From NCBI GenBank assembly GCA_022828595.1, contig JAKGHH010000002.1, forward strand, positions 85,094,076 through 85,158,075: DNA of 64,000 nucleotides. The letters are read 5' to 3'. Shown here one piece after another: positions 22,667 to 33,022 of this stretch (position 1 is the first letter of the stretch; every line of letters begins with the position of its first letter). Below the pieces are notes generated by a model that saw only the letters and a list, made by a program, of their open reading frames with translations, was not told where the DNA came from and did not search any database. Both the position numbers and the translations under genes were made by a program. The DNA comes from Nelumbo lutea. Taxonomy: Eukaryota; Streptophyta; Magnoliopsida; Proteales; Nelumbonaceae.

Positions 22667-23036
22667 TGTAGAGAACATTGATGTGGGCCCCATAGCTGTG
22701 GTCCCACTCTGTCCGTAGGGTAGAACGTATCTAGTCACAGTTGTGGTTATTTTACTATTTTGTTATTTCTAGTTTCAGTTCTATATTGTTTGTTATTTGT
22801 TAGCAGTTATGATGTAAACACCAAGGGCAAATATGTCATTTCATGTAACTAGCATAACCTATATATATTAACTTAAAGTGGCGGCGGCAGAATATTGACA
22901 TTCTATTCTTCTCCTCAAAAATTGTGTTCTATTGCTCTTTCACCACTCTTTCTTCTACTTCTTCTTCACTTTCTCTTCTCATCGAACATGAAATCTCTTA
23001 GTGGTCAAGACTGAATAGCAGTCTTGAAAACCTACA
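22667..23036 (+). repeat. 5' LTR of element E
   Basis: TGTAGAGAACATTGATG to GAAAACCTACA, 370 bases, with a TATA-like tatatata at about 22860. It has canonical TG...CA ends. Confidence 0.93.
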
Positions 23037-23048
23037 TGGTATCAGAGC
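23037..23048 (+). other. Primer-binding site of element E
   Basis: tggtatcagagc directly after the LTR. Confidence 0.92.
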
Positions 23049-23885
23049 CAAGTTAGGGTTTTTCATGTGAATCTAATACCAGCCGACCACATGAGAATCT
23101 CCTAGGACTGAAAGCTGAAAAGGAGGAGTTCGCAGACTGATTCTTGGAGATCGCCAGAGGTGCTAGCAGCTGTTGGAAACTTGCTAGGGTTGCAGAGTGT
23201 TGGTGGTCAGGAAGGATCAGAGAAGACTAGGGTTCAGGTAACCCTAAAAGGCAGCGAACTATTTGGAGGGGAAGGCCGAACCATTCTAGCTCTTCCTCTC
23301 TTCGATTCACTAGGGTTTTACAGCAAACCCTGGACCGAACTGTGTTTCTCTCTACTCTAGGGTTTGAAAGTGATCTGCGGCAAGCCCTAATGTTTGACTG
23401 AACCCTGTGATCTACCTAGAGCTACTCTTAAGTTGATTGGTAGGTCCGATTAGATTCTAGGATTTCTTATTAACCCTACTGCAAGCTCATCTATATAGTT
23501 TGGACTGTGCGACTAAATTGCTTCCTTTCAGGACATTAAAACTCTACTGCAAGCTCATCTATATAGTTTGGACTGTGCGACTGAATTGCTTCCTTTCAGG
23601 ACTGATTAAAACCCTAACTTTCCCTAGAACATCAGTTTTTTAAAAGTTGTTCTCAAAGTTCTAAGGGGGTTAGAGATCTACGGACAGCTACTGCTGTGTT
23701 GGCTAGTTGGTTTCAGATCAGAATTATTTCGGTTTTGTGCACATACACTGAGAATATAGATCAGGCCTATACTGTTTTGATTGTGATTGGTGCTTCAAGT
23801 GTTGTTTTGAGACTTAACAGAAATGGAGTCTAAAATTCAGGCAGAAGTCAGTCTTGGGAACATCAGTTAAGGTGGTATTTCTGAA
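23049..23885 (+). other. 5' leader of element E
   Basis: Non-coding leader with an internal direct repeat of about 70 bases: ctactgcaagctcatctata at about 23478 and again at about 23552, with the bases that follow (gtttggactgtgcgact). Confidence 0.75.
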
Positions 23886-24705
23886 ATGGGTGATCAGATT
23901 ACGACCGTAAAGTTTGATGGATCAAACTATTTGGAATGGGCCCAATCAGCCATGATGGCTATTGGTGGAGGAGGTAAATTAGGGTACCTCCTGGGAGATA
24001 TGAAAGAACCTTCCAAGGGAGACCCGATATATACAAAGTGGATGCAAGAAAACTACTTGGTTATGACATGGCTGTGTAATTCTATGCAACCTCATATTAG
24101 CCGGAATTATTTGTGTGCAAAGACAGCTAAGGAGATATGGGATGTTATGAAAGAAACTTACTCCCAACCCCTTAATGTTGCTAGAGCATATGAATTGAAA
24201 TGTGAAGTGAACACCCTTAAACAATGAGAGAAACAGGTGTCGGTCTACTTCTCTACCTTGAAGTCCCTGTGGCATGAGATTGATCACTTAGAGACTCTTG
24301 AGTGGGAGAGTCCCAAAGATGCTCAGACCCATAGAAAGCACATCGAGACAAACAGAGTGTTTGATTTCCTGGCAGGACTAAACTCAGAATATGATATTGT
24401 GAGGCAATAGATTTTGACTAGAGACAGTGTGATTCTCTCTCAGGCTTACTCATTTGTACACAGTGAAGAGACCAGAAGGAAGGTTATGTTGCAACCAACA
24501 TCAGCCTTTGTAGCGGCTACACCCAAATCAGGGGGTGATTCAGAGAAGGACAGGAGGAAGGAAGACAAGAAGGATGTAATATGTGAACATTGTAAGAAAC
24601 CCAAACATACAAAAGAGACATGTTGGAAACTGCATCCCCACTTGGTTCCTGCGAAGTTAAGAAACAAGAAGGGGCACTGCTCATGTAGCCATGAACACTG
24701 ATTCA
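23886..24705 (+). pseudogene. Element E gag (two in-frame stops)
   Basis: Copia gag in one frame, interrupted by TGA at 24225-24227 and TAG at 24408-24410. It shows VKFDGSNYLEWAQSAMMAI, KWMQENYLVMTWLCNSMQPHI, ETYSQPLNVARAYELKCEVN, YFSTLKSLWHEIDHLETLEW, then the zinc knuckle CEHCKKPKHTKETC. The frame is lost after HCSCSHEH at about 24703. The next piece (24691-24897) carries the linker up to FAHSGTRASAYHASAPG in another frame. Confidence 0.86.
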
Positions 24706-24787
24706 ACATCCTCATTTGGCACAAAAGGAACATCTTTGGAGACCTTAGCTGCAGTTCGGGCTGCCCTAATACAGCTAGAAAAAGAGG

Positions 24788-25490
24788 TTGGAAATTCAGC
24801 TCAACCACCGCAGCCTCCATCAGCCCTTGTCACATCTGCCTTCGCCCATTCAGGTACTCGAGCTTCAGCCTATCATGCCTCAGCTCCAGGTAACTGAACC
24901 TTGTTGGGTAATAAACTCAGGTGCATCTGATCACATGACTAGCTTGCCTTCATTGTTTAGTACTTACCATTTGTCTTCTGGTAAGGATAAGGTATCTATT
25001 GTTGATGGCTCCCTGGTTCCTATTTTTGGGAAGGGTGACATCAAGCTTTCAGATACTATCTCCCTATCATCTGTTTGGCATGTTCCTAAGGTTGATACTA
25101 ACCTTCATTCAGTCAGTAGTATTACCAAGCAAATGAACTGCTCAGTAACCTTCTTCCCTGACCGATGTGTTTTTCAGGACTTGGAGACGCAGAAGGTGAT
25201 TGGGATTGGCCATGAGACGAATGGGATCTATCTGCTTGGGGAGTGGTTCCGTCAGGGAGAGTCAGTAGAGAAGTTGTCTTTTGTTTCTCAGAGTGTGAGT
25301 CCAGTTATGCTTTGGCATAACCAATTAGGTCATTTGTCTTTTCGATCTTTATAGAGTCCGTTTCCTACTTTATTTGAGTCTATTGAGTTGTCTCAACTAC
25401 AGTGTGAAAGTTGTGAGTTTGCTAAGCATTGTAGAAAATCTTATTTATTGAGTAATAAAAGGAGTGATAATTCCTTTGATATTGTGCATA
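24788..25490 (+). pseudogene. Element E protease and pre-integrase
   Basis: 24788-25354 gives the protease: WVINSGASDHMTSLPSLF, where the catalytic aspartate of DSGA is asparagine, then SVSSITKQMNCSVTFFPDRC, GHETNGIYLL and the start of the zinc region HNQLGHLSFRSL. A TAG follows at about 25352. The remaining HHCC part (CESCEFAKH-like) and the TDV motif are readable to about 25500, where a TGA replaces the tryptophan of DVWGP. Confidence 0.82.
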
Positions 25491-25499
25491 CTGACGTTT

Positions 25500-26212
25500 G
25501 AGGGCCTTATCATATCCCTTCCATAGGTGGGTACAGATACTTTTTGTTATTTGTTGATGACCATACCCGTTTTTCTTGGGTTTATCTCATGCGTTCACGA
25601 GATGAGGTACCTTCCCTGACCCAAAATTTTCACCAAATGATCCTAACCCAGTTTGATGCCAAGATCAAAGTTCTTCGATCTGATAACACAAAGGAATACT
25701 TTGCTAAATCATTGACATCTTATCTTCTTCATCATGGGGTTATCCACCAGAGCTCTTGCCCTCATACACCTCAGCAGAATGGAGTTGCCGAGAGGAAGAA
25801 TAGGCACATTTTGGAAGTGGCTAGAAGCCTCATGTTTACTTCCAATGTCCCTATTCGCTTCTGGGGGGATGCTATCCTCACAGCGGTATACCTTATTAAT
25901 CGGGTCCCTTCCAAGGTCCTTGATATGCGATCTCCTTTTTCGCTTCTACACCCACGTGAGGACTTGTTTTCTATTCCCCTTAAGACATTTGGTTGCACTT
26001 GCTTTGTTCAACTTCTCGAACCCCATCCCTCCAAGTTCGAAACCAAAGCCTCCAAATGCATCTTCCTTGGTTATGCACAAACTCAAAAGGGTTATTGCTG
26101 TTATGATCCTGTCTAAGGGAAGAAGTTTGTCTCCATGGATGTCACTTTCTTTGAGGGGACACCCTATTATCCTCGGGTTGCCCCTTAGGGGGAGAGTAGT
26201 GAAAGTGGGGGT
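25500..26212 (+). pseudogene. Element E integrase
   Basis: 25544-26116: LFVDDHTRFSWVYLMRSRDE, the second catalytic aspartate in RSDNTKEYF, SSCPHTPQQNGVAERKNRHI with the catalytic glutamate, FWGDAILTAVYLINRVPSK, FGCTCFVQLLEP and GYAQTQKGYCCYDPV. The frame ends at a TAA at 26114-26116. The remaining VSMDVTFFEG stretch is readable just downstream. The core itself looks intact in this frame, but it is cut off from the first catalytic aspartate by stops. Confidence 0.85.
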
Positions 26213-28107
26213 TTGAGTTCTTATCTTCAGGGGGAGAGTAGTGAGAGTGGGGTAGTTCCTTTACCTATTCCATTGGGTGATGAGAGCTGCAATGGTGAGG
26301 GTGGTCAGAGGGATCAGGATTTGAGGGAAAGCTGCAATGGTGAGGGTGGTCAAAGGGATCAAGAGTTGAGGGTTTATCACAGGCGGTGCAGGCAGGTTGA
26401 TCCTGATCATCAGCAGTCCAGACCAGCTCCAATCTCATCTGCAGCTCTAGGTCCAGATACTTCAATCTCAGAGCCCACAGAGACTTCCCCTACAGATGAT
26501 CTTGACCTTCAAATTGCAGTCCGTAAAGGGAAACGACATTGTACCACATCCACAGCCCACTGTATTTCCCATTTTTTATCCTATGATCGCCAATCTCCTA
26601 CCTGCAGGTCCTACCTTAGCTCCATTTCCAATGTCCCTACTCCAAGAACAGTGCAAGAAGCCCTATCCGTCCCTGAATGGAAAGATGCAATGCAAGTTGA
26701 CATGGATGCCCTGTTGAAAAACAACACATGGGAGGTAGTTGATTTGCCAAAAGGAAAGAAACCAGTTGGATGCAGATGGGTATTTACGATGAAACATAAT
26801 GCAGATGGATCTATTGAGAGGTATAAAGCTTGGTTAATTGCAAGAGGGTTTACACAGACTTATATTACTTGGAGACATTTGCACCGGTAGCCAAGATGAC
26901 TACTATTCGAGTTCTATTGTCCCTTGCAGCAAGTCACACTTGGCCTTTATACCAAACGGACGTGAAAAATGCCTTTCTGAATGAAGATCTGCAGGAAGAA
27001 GTTTACATGCGTTTGCCTCTTGGATTCTATGATGCAGAAATAGGTAAGAAGGTCTATCGGCTCAACAAGGCTTTGTATGGTTTGAAACAGTCACCTAGGG
27101 CTTGGTTCGATAGATTCAGATTAGCACTTGTGAAGTTTGGATATGTACAGGCCCAGTCAGATCATACCCCATTCATCAAGAGGGTGGAGTCCTCTTTGAC
27201 ACTATTGGCGGTATATATTGATGATATTGTGGTCACAGGGAATGATAGCCATGAGATTGAGTCTCTTAAACAGCTTATTCACCAAGAATTTGAGGTGAAA
27301 GACCTTGGTGTACTCCGGTATTTTTTGGGTATTGAAGTTGTTAGATCCAAACAGGGGATCTTTATATCTCAGAGGAAATATGTCAAGCCTGTAGATACAC
27401 CAATTGAAGACAAAGTTATGTTCCAGCAACTGGTAGGAAAGCTCCTATATCTCTGCCTCACTCGGCTAGATATTACTTATGTTGTTAGTATTGTCAGCCA
27501 GTACAAGCATTCTCCTAGAACCACACATCTTCTTGCGGCAGAAAGAATCTTAGCCTACTTGAAGAGATGCCCAGGTAGGGGTATAATTTTCAAGAACAAC
27601 AATCACATGAAGGTGGAGGTCTATACTGATGCAGATTGGGCTGGGAGTATTGATGACAAAAGGTCTACCTCAGGATATTGTGCTCTTGTGGGAGGAAACC
27701 TTGTTTCCTGGAGAAGTAAGAAACAAAGTATTGTCTCCCGGTCAAGTGCTGAAGCAGAATACAGGTCTATAGCCAATGGAATGGCTGAAATCCTATGGCT
27801 AAGATCTCTACTTGAGGAGTTGGGTATTGAGTATGAGAAGCCCCTAATGTTGTACTGTGATAATCAAGCCGCCATTAATATAGCACATAATCCAGTACAG
27901 CATGACAGAACCAAACACATTGAAGTTGACCGCCATTTTGTGCGAGAAAAGGTCTCATCTCAAGAAGTATGCCTCCCTTACATCATGTCCAGTATGCAAC
28001 TAGCAGACATCCTCACTAAAGCCGTATCAAGAAAGAAGCTAGAGGCGGATCTATCCAAGTTGGGAATGATGAACATATACTCCCAACTTGAGGGGGAGTG
28101 TAGATAA
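26213..28107 (+). pseudogene. Element E reverse transcriptase and RNase H
   Basis: Two frames joined by a shift near 26870. 26213-26890 has a linker with a repeated ESCNGEGGQRDQ unit (two copies), then WKDAMQVDMDALLKNNTWEV and GCRWVFTMKHN. 26830-28107 has the rest: [31 protein letters not shown], the catalytic box as YIDD in [22 protein letters not shown], a short deletion after QRKYVK, then RNase H ([52 protein letters not shown]). The stop is inside the 3' LTR head, after LEGECR. Confidence 0.87.
28087..28098 (+). other. Polypurine tract of element E
   Basis: cttgagggggag directly before the 3' LTR. Confidence 0.87.
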
Positions 28108-28468
28108 CATTGATGTGGGTCCCACAGTTGTTGTCCCACTCTGTCTGTAGGGTGGAATTTATCTAGTCACAGCTGTGGTTATTTTACTATTATGTTATTT
28201 CTAGTTTTAGTTCTATATTGTTTGTTATTTGTTAGCAGTTATGATGTAAACACCAAGGGAAAATATGTCCTTTCATGTAACTAGCATAACCTATATATAT
28301 TAACTTAAAGTGGTTGTGGCAGAATATTGACATTTTGTTCTTCTCCTCAAAAGCTGTGTTTTATTGCTCTTTCACCACTCTTTCTTCTACTTCTTCTTCA
28401 CTTTCTCTTCTCATTGAACCTGAAATCTCTTAGTGATCAAGACTGAATAGCAGTTTTGAAAACCTACA
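28099..28468 (+). repeat. 3' LTR of element E
   Basis: TGTAGATAACATTGATG to GAAAACCTACA, 370 bases, about 7 percent different from 22667-23036 by hand count. Confidence 0.93.
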
Positions 28469-28473
28469 AGAAG

Positions 28474-28756
28474 CAAGAGACCCATCGACTAAGGTGATTT
28501 TATCCCGATCAGGAAGCAAATCATATGAAACAAATAAAGTGGAAATGTTGGTCATGTGATCAGAAGCATTTGAGTCTATGATCCAAGGGGTCTTAAGATT
28601 ATCTAAGGTGGTTGCATGATTAGCAGAAGCTCTTATACCTGAGTGAGCAAATGCAGAGGTGGTTGGATTTCCTGAATGGTTGGAAGATGAAGTTACACCT
28701 TCGAGATGACTGATAATCTTCCCAAACTTTTCATACTCAACTTTCATGGCTGCCAA
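28474..28756 (-). pseudogene. Element D protease, N-terminal part
   Basis: Reads KVEYEKFGKIISHLEGVTSS, FAHSGIRASANHATTLDNLK, then the protease start WIIDSNASDHMTNISTLFVS. The glycine of the DSGA active site is asparagine, so the enzyme would be dead even without the breaks. The frame meets the insertion of element E after LVDGS; the residues beyond are LTR sequence of E. Confidence 0.83.
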
Positions 28757-29692
28757 CTTTGCACAGGCAGACTCAACTTCAGCATCTGTACCAGTGGCTG
28801 CATTTGCACTTCCTGTCTTTTTACCATCATATTTCTTCTGGAATCGAACAGGAACAAGACCGGGATGTAGATTCCAGCACTTGTCTTTGGTGTGCTTTGG
28901 CTTCTTTCAATATTCACATACAACCTCCTTCTTTCCAGAGCCACTAGGAGGCCCTACAACTCCTTTGGGTTTAACCCCCATATTTTCAAAGTGATCATTA
29001 GTGCCAACCCCTTGAACCTGTACCTGTCTTCTGCTTTCTTCACTGCTTACTAAAGCATATGCTTGTGACAATGAGACACTTTCCTTGGATAAAATATTTT
29101 GTTTTGTGATGTCATATTCAGGGTTTAGTCTAGTTAGGAACTCAAAAACCCTGCTTCTTTCAACTAATTTCCTGTAGGTTTTTGCATCATTGGAAATATC
29201 CCAAGTCACAACCTCTATCAGATCAATTTCTTGCCACAGAGATTTCAAGGTTGAAAAGTATACCGCAAAGGATTTCTCCCCCTGTCTTAAATTCTTCACA
29301 TCACTCCTCAATTTATAGGCTCTGGCTACATTTAGTTTCTAGGAATAGGTTTCTACGACACTATCCCAGATTACCTTAGCTAAGTTCATCCACAGATAAT
29401 GTTGACTAATCTGTGGCTACATTGAATTAACGATCCACCCAATGACGGTGTAATTCTTTTGCACCCATTTCTCATAAGAGGGATCATCCTTTAGGGGATC
29501 CTTCTTGCTCCCAGAGATAAACCCCCACTTTCCTCCACTACAAATATAAATTTTCACAGATTGTGACCATGCCAGATGGTTGGTTCCATCCAGTTTAACT
29601 GTGGTCACAGTCAACAAAGAATTAGTTGGGGTTCCCAAAACATGCCCATATTCAGCAACACCCTTACTCTCAATATCTGAGGAGTCCATCAT
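28757..29692 (-). pseudogene. Element D gag (broken)
   Basis: Gag in pieces. 29417-29692 starts MMDSSDIESKGVAEYGHVLG and carries VKLDGTNHLAWSQSVKIYI and YEKWVQKNYTVIGWIVNSM, ending at a TAG where C has glutamine. A second TAG lies near 29340, also at a glutamine of C. 28907-29311 has RSDVKNLRQGEKSFAVYFST, FEFLTRLNPEYDITKQNILS and the first half of the knuckle (KEVVCEY), cut by a TGA at the second cysteine. 28744-28944 holds KKPKHTKDKC-like sequence and the linker in another frame. The start at 29692 corresponds to the start used for C. Confidence 0.86.
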
Positions 29693-30513
29693 GTAAAAGC
29701 TTCAATTAGGGTTTCAGTCAACTTCCACTAGTGTACTGATTGTTGATGAACTCAAATTGAGTTAAATCGGCAACAAACACAGCAACTCACAAGGCCAGTT
29801 CAGACCTGACAGCCGTGAGAACCAAGTTCGGTGGCAGCTCTTCCAAGAAGAAGGCCTGATTCAGCCTTCAAGAGATAACCAGCAGACCTCCAAACACTGT
29901 GTACCCGATTGGAGTACCTTTCTAGTTAGGGATTCTAGGTTCCCAACAATAAGTGCCCTAAAGAGAGCAAGAACACAGTCCACAATACTTAAGAGGCCTT
30001 TTTACGAACACTATCTATGTAGCAGTGAACACCCCACTGTCACCTAATAAGAACCACTTCAAGAGCAGTCCGTATAGGTACAAGAAGCAACTGAACTGAA
30101 GTAGAGACTCGTACCACTGAGTCCAAACAAGTTTCGGCCACTTGACAGTCCAACAAGATGAGAAACCAACCCAGAAATCTCTGAGTTAAATCAGGTCACC
30201 AACAGCCAAACAGCTGAACAGATTTAGAGGGTTTCGAAGTTTTTAACACCCTCCCCCCAAATCAGAAATATAACCCAGTAATAACTGAAGCAACTTACAG
30301 TTTTATCAATCTCTTATTTGAGCTTCAAATCAGACCGAACAGTCCTCTCTGATTCTTCCTGGTCACCGAACTATTCTCCAAGCGATTAGGGTCTTGGGCA
30401 CCCTCCAATGACCTCCAAGAATCAGGCGAATGAGTCTAAACTTCCAGCCCTAGAACACCCTCATGCAGTCGGCTGGACTATACCCACATGAGAGCCATGC
30501 CAAGCTCAGGCCT
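29693..30513 (-). other. 5' leader of element D
   Basis: Leader between the primer-binding site and gag, clearly related to the leader of C. No coding frame supported. Confidence 0.7.
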
Positions 30514-30525
30514 GCTCTGATACCA
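30514..30525 (-). other. Primer-binding site of element D
   Basis: gctctgatacca, complementary to tggtatcagagc, directly adjoining the 5' LTR. Confidence 0.92.
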
Positions 30526-30862
30526 AGTTGAAAAACAGCCCTTCGAAGTATGGTACTGTGTAAGATTAGATGAAAACCAGAAAAGGCAAACAGATGAGAA
30601 GGTTGGTGGAGATGAAGAGAGAGAGTTGGCGGCAAGGAGAGTTAGAGGATGAGAGATTCGAACTAAACTCTCCCTCTAACACTCTAATACTATTTTATTA
30701 AGTTAATCCTTGAGTAATTACAAGAGAGGCCCTTGGTTGGGCAAGAAATTAGAAAAACACAGTATAGAAGAGGATGGGCTCAAAATAAGGCCCATTACAG
30801 ATAAGAATATAAATATAGCATAGAATAACAGCCTATGGGCCATTTGGCCCATCTTCTCTACA
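30526..30862 (-). repeat. 5' LTR of element D
   Basis: 337 bases, about 13 differences from 19229-19565. The right flank ataat (30863-30867) pairs with gtaat at 19224-19228. Confidence 0.93.
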
Positions 30863-30867
30863 ATAAT

Positions 30868-31656
30868 GTTTTTATTTTTTTTTTGAACATAAATAAAGAA
30901 GAAAAATAATATTAACTAAGAAGAAAGAGAAGAAGTAAAGTTATTGGTTGTAGTTTCAATTGGATTTGACAAAGAGCATCAATGAAATCTTGTTGATTAG
31001 TGGTTTTTACCTTTTGTCTTTTTCTTCTAATAAAGCTCAACTTTATCATTTTAATTAGTTCACAATTAAAACCATGAGAGTATAAAGCAAGAACTATTTC
31101 CATTTAGATTCTTGAGGGAAAGAGCTATTTAACAATATACTGCTCTATGAATTACACTATGCCTCAAGACTTAGAACCATTAAGTGTTGAATTAAATTTG
31201 AGTCTATAAAGAGAAGCATAAAGTAATGTGATTTAAATAGTGTGAAATCATTATTGGCCATCCATCCCAATGGAAGGATGAGATCAATCCCTTAATTAGA
31301 AACAAAGAATGTTTAAAGAAAATATCATATTCTGCATGTTAGAGAAACAAGGAATACATATTTCCTTGTCTCAATCAAGGGAACATTTTGAAGTTTGGAA
31401 AGAAAACCACCATAGCAAGGAATAGATTGGTTTTATTAACATGAATCTATAAAAGATTAGGAAGAATATTTAGTAGACAAGAATAAATAAATAATCAATA
31501 TATGAAAGAAGCGCCTTTCTACAATATAAGTTGGTGGTTTTCATTACTGGAACTGATAAATTCCATGCAGCCATAGAATGCTAAACAAAGCAGGTGGCCA
31601 TGCTCTACTTCAACACTTTCTGACATTGGTAATAGTTTTGTCAATTGTGAAGCCCA
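30868..31656. other. AT-rich sequence without recognised genes
   Basis: Short frames only. No terminal repeats, transposase or splice-supported exons seen. Confidence 0.45.
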
Positions 31657-31664
31657 TGTGTGAC

Positions 31665-31943
31665 TAGGGGTGAGCAAAAAAACCAAAAAATCGGTTAACC
31701 GAACTGGTCGATTTTTTTTTTTTAAAAACCAAAGGTACCGGTTTGGTTTTGGTTAACCAATGTAAAAAACCGGCAATTAACCAAACCGACTGGTATACAT
31801 ATATTTCTATATATTTTATATATATTTATGTATATTATATTATATATATTATATTTTTTATATATTATAAATTAATAAATATGCATTATATATATAAATA
31901 TATATTTATAATATATTATATATTATTTTTTATTTAAAATATA

Positions 31944-31982
<39 letters not shown>

Positions 31983-32160
31983 ATAATTTTTTATTATATA
32001 TTTATATATTTTTATAATATATATTGTAAAAACTAAAAAACCAAAAGACCAACGAACCGAACTGGCGGTTAACCGACTAGTTTCGGTTTGATACCGGTTA
32101 CCGGTTTTCCAAAAACCAGTTCGGTTCAAGAAAATGCCCACCGAACCGTGAGCACCTCTA
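31665..32160. mobile_element. hAT-type MITE
   Basis: A 496-base element. Its left end taggggtgagca and the reversed right end tagaggtgctca form short imperfect terminal inverted repeats, with further inverted ccggtt/ggttcgg words inside. It is flanked by tgtgtgac (31657-31664) and tgtatgac (32161-32168), an 8-bp target duplication with one mismatch, which is the hAT size. The centre is very AT-rich and includes a TA microsatellite at about 31951-31980. No transposase is encoded. Confidence 0.8.
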
Positions 32161-32198
32161 TGTATGACCTGCTTCTACCAAAACAAGGGGTGCAACAT

Positions 32199-32435
32199 CA
32201 ATGGTCTATTTGATAATGGCTGAAGTGATGTTCAATTGAATGGCTTATTGCTTTGTCTTTTGGTGGATAAAATAATTAAATAACAAAATATATGAAGGTG
32301 TAGTGATCAACCCAATTTCAACTTCAGCCACTAAGCATCGCACAATCTCCTGAATGGCATTCACTAAAAGACAAAGCACTAAGCCATTCAATTCAGCCAG
32401 TTCAGCTGTTATCAAACAGCCACCACACCTTGTAT
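32199..32435. mobile_element. Fold-back MITE, possibly Mutator-type
   Basis: About 237 bases with long inverted arms: 32204-32265 pairs with the reverse complement of about 32360-32420 (shared gaatggctta, tgctttgtctttt, tttgataa). It is flanked by an exact 9-base direct repeat gtgcaacat (32190-32198 and 32436-32444). Nine bases is the Mutator duplication size. The outermost 10 to 20 bases pair poorly, so the exact ends are uncertain. Confidence 0.6.
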
Positions 32436-32690
32436 GTGCAACATTGAAAATTCACAGCTGCACAATGATTCTTGGTACCGGTACCAAAAACTATATTTTT
32501 ATACTACAGAGCTTGCAAATAACAGAACAAGAAATCTATTATAAGCTAATAAGCATGGATAGAAAACTTTTTTTTTATTAATATGGATAGAAAACTTTCA
32601 GTAACAGAAAAAAGGAAGGAGAATAAAGAAGGAAAAGGAAGAAAAGGAAAAAAAACATAATTATTAATTTTATCATTATTAACGAAGTAC

Positions 32691-33022
32691 CAATGTTGTC
32701 AAACTCAGACTGGACATAGAACTGTTTTGGTCACTGGATCAGGGATCAAACGGTTCAATCATTAGGTTCAACCTTTTAACCCACTCAAATAAAAAATGTA
32801 AAATATAAAATTGCTCTGGCTTATCTTTTAAAGCAATACGAAATCAAAATAAGTATAAAATAATAAATAGTAAAAACAGTTATAAAATCTATTAAAAGAA
32901 GTATTTGGGATATGCTTTGAGCAAGTTGACATTTCTAAAAACCACGCAACCCAAAAACCATTTTGGCTCATTCCCAGTTCAAACAGTCTGCCCATTCAGT
33001 CCAGTGAGTCTGATAACACTTC
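32691..33022. mobile_element. MITE-like element with inverted ends
   Basis: The left end tgttgtcaaactcagactgg and the reversed right end tgttatcagactcactgg match at most positions. Internal gaaccgtt-like and gttcaa words are typical of dispersed plant MITEs. The flanks share aagta (in gaagtac and taagtat), too weak to fix the superfamily. Confidence 0.5.

Larger units (their letters stand above)
22667..28468 (+). mobile_element. Copia LTR retrotransposon E, nested in D
   Basis: A full-length plus-strand element of 5802 bases with two 370-base LTRs, primer-binding site and polypurine tract. The flanks taaag (22662-22666) and agaag (28469-28473) are an imperfect 5-bp target duplication. Alignment of D with element C across the site shows exactly five extra bases, which supports the duplication. 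I count 26 substitutions between the LTRs (about 7 percent), more than between the LTRs of its host D. Coding regions have many stops and frameshifts. Confidence 0.94.
19229..30862 (-). mobile_element. Copia LTR retrotransposon D, disrupted by E
   Basis: A minus-strand element of the same family as C. The 337-base LTRs are at 19229-19565 (3') and 30526-30862 (5') and differ by about 13 substitutions (roughly 4 percent). The flanks gtaat and ataat match at four of five positions. The internal region is split by element E (22667-28468) in the protease region. Without E the element is about 5.8 kb, the same size as C. All coding domains carry stops or frameshifts. Confidence 0.94.
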
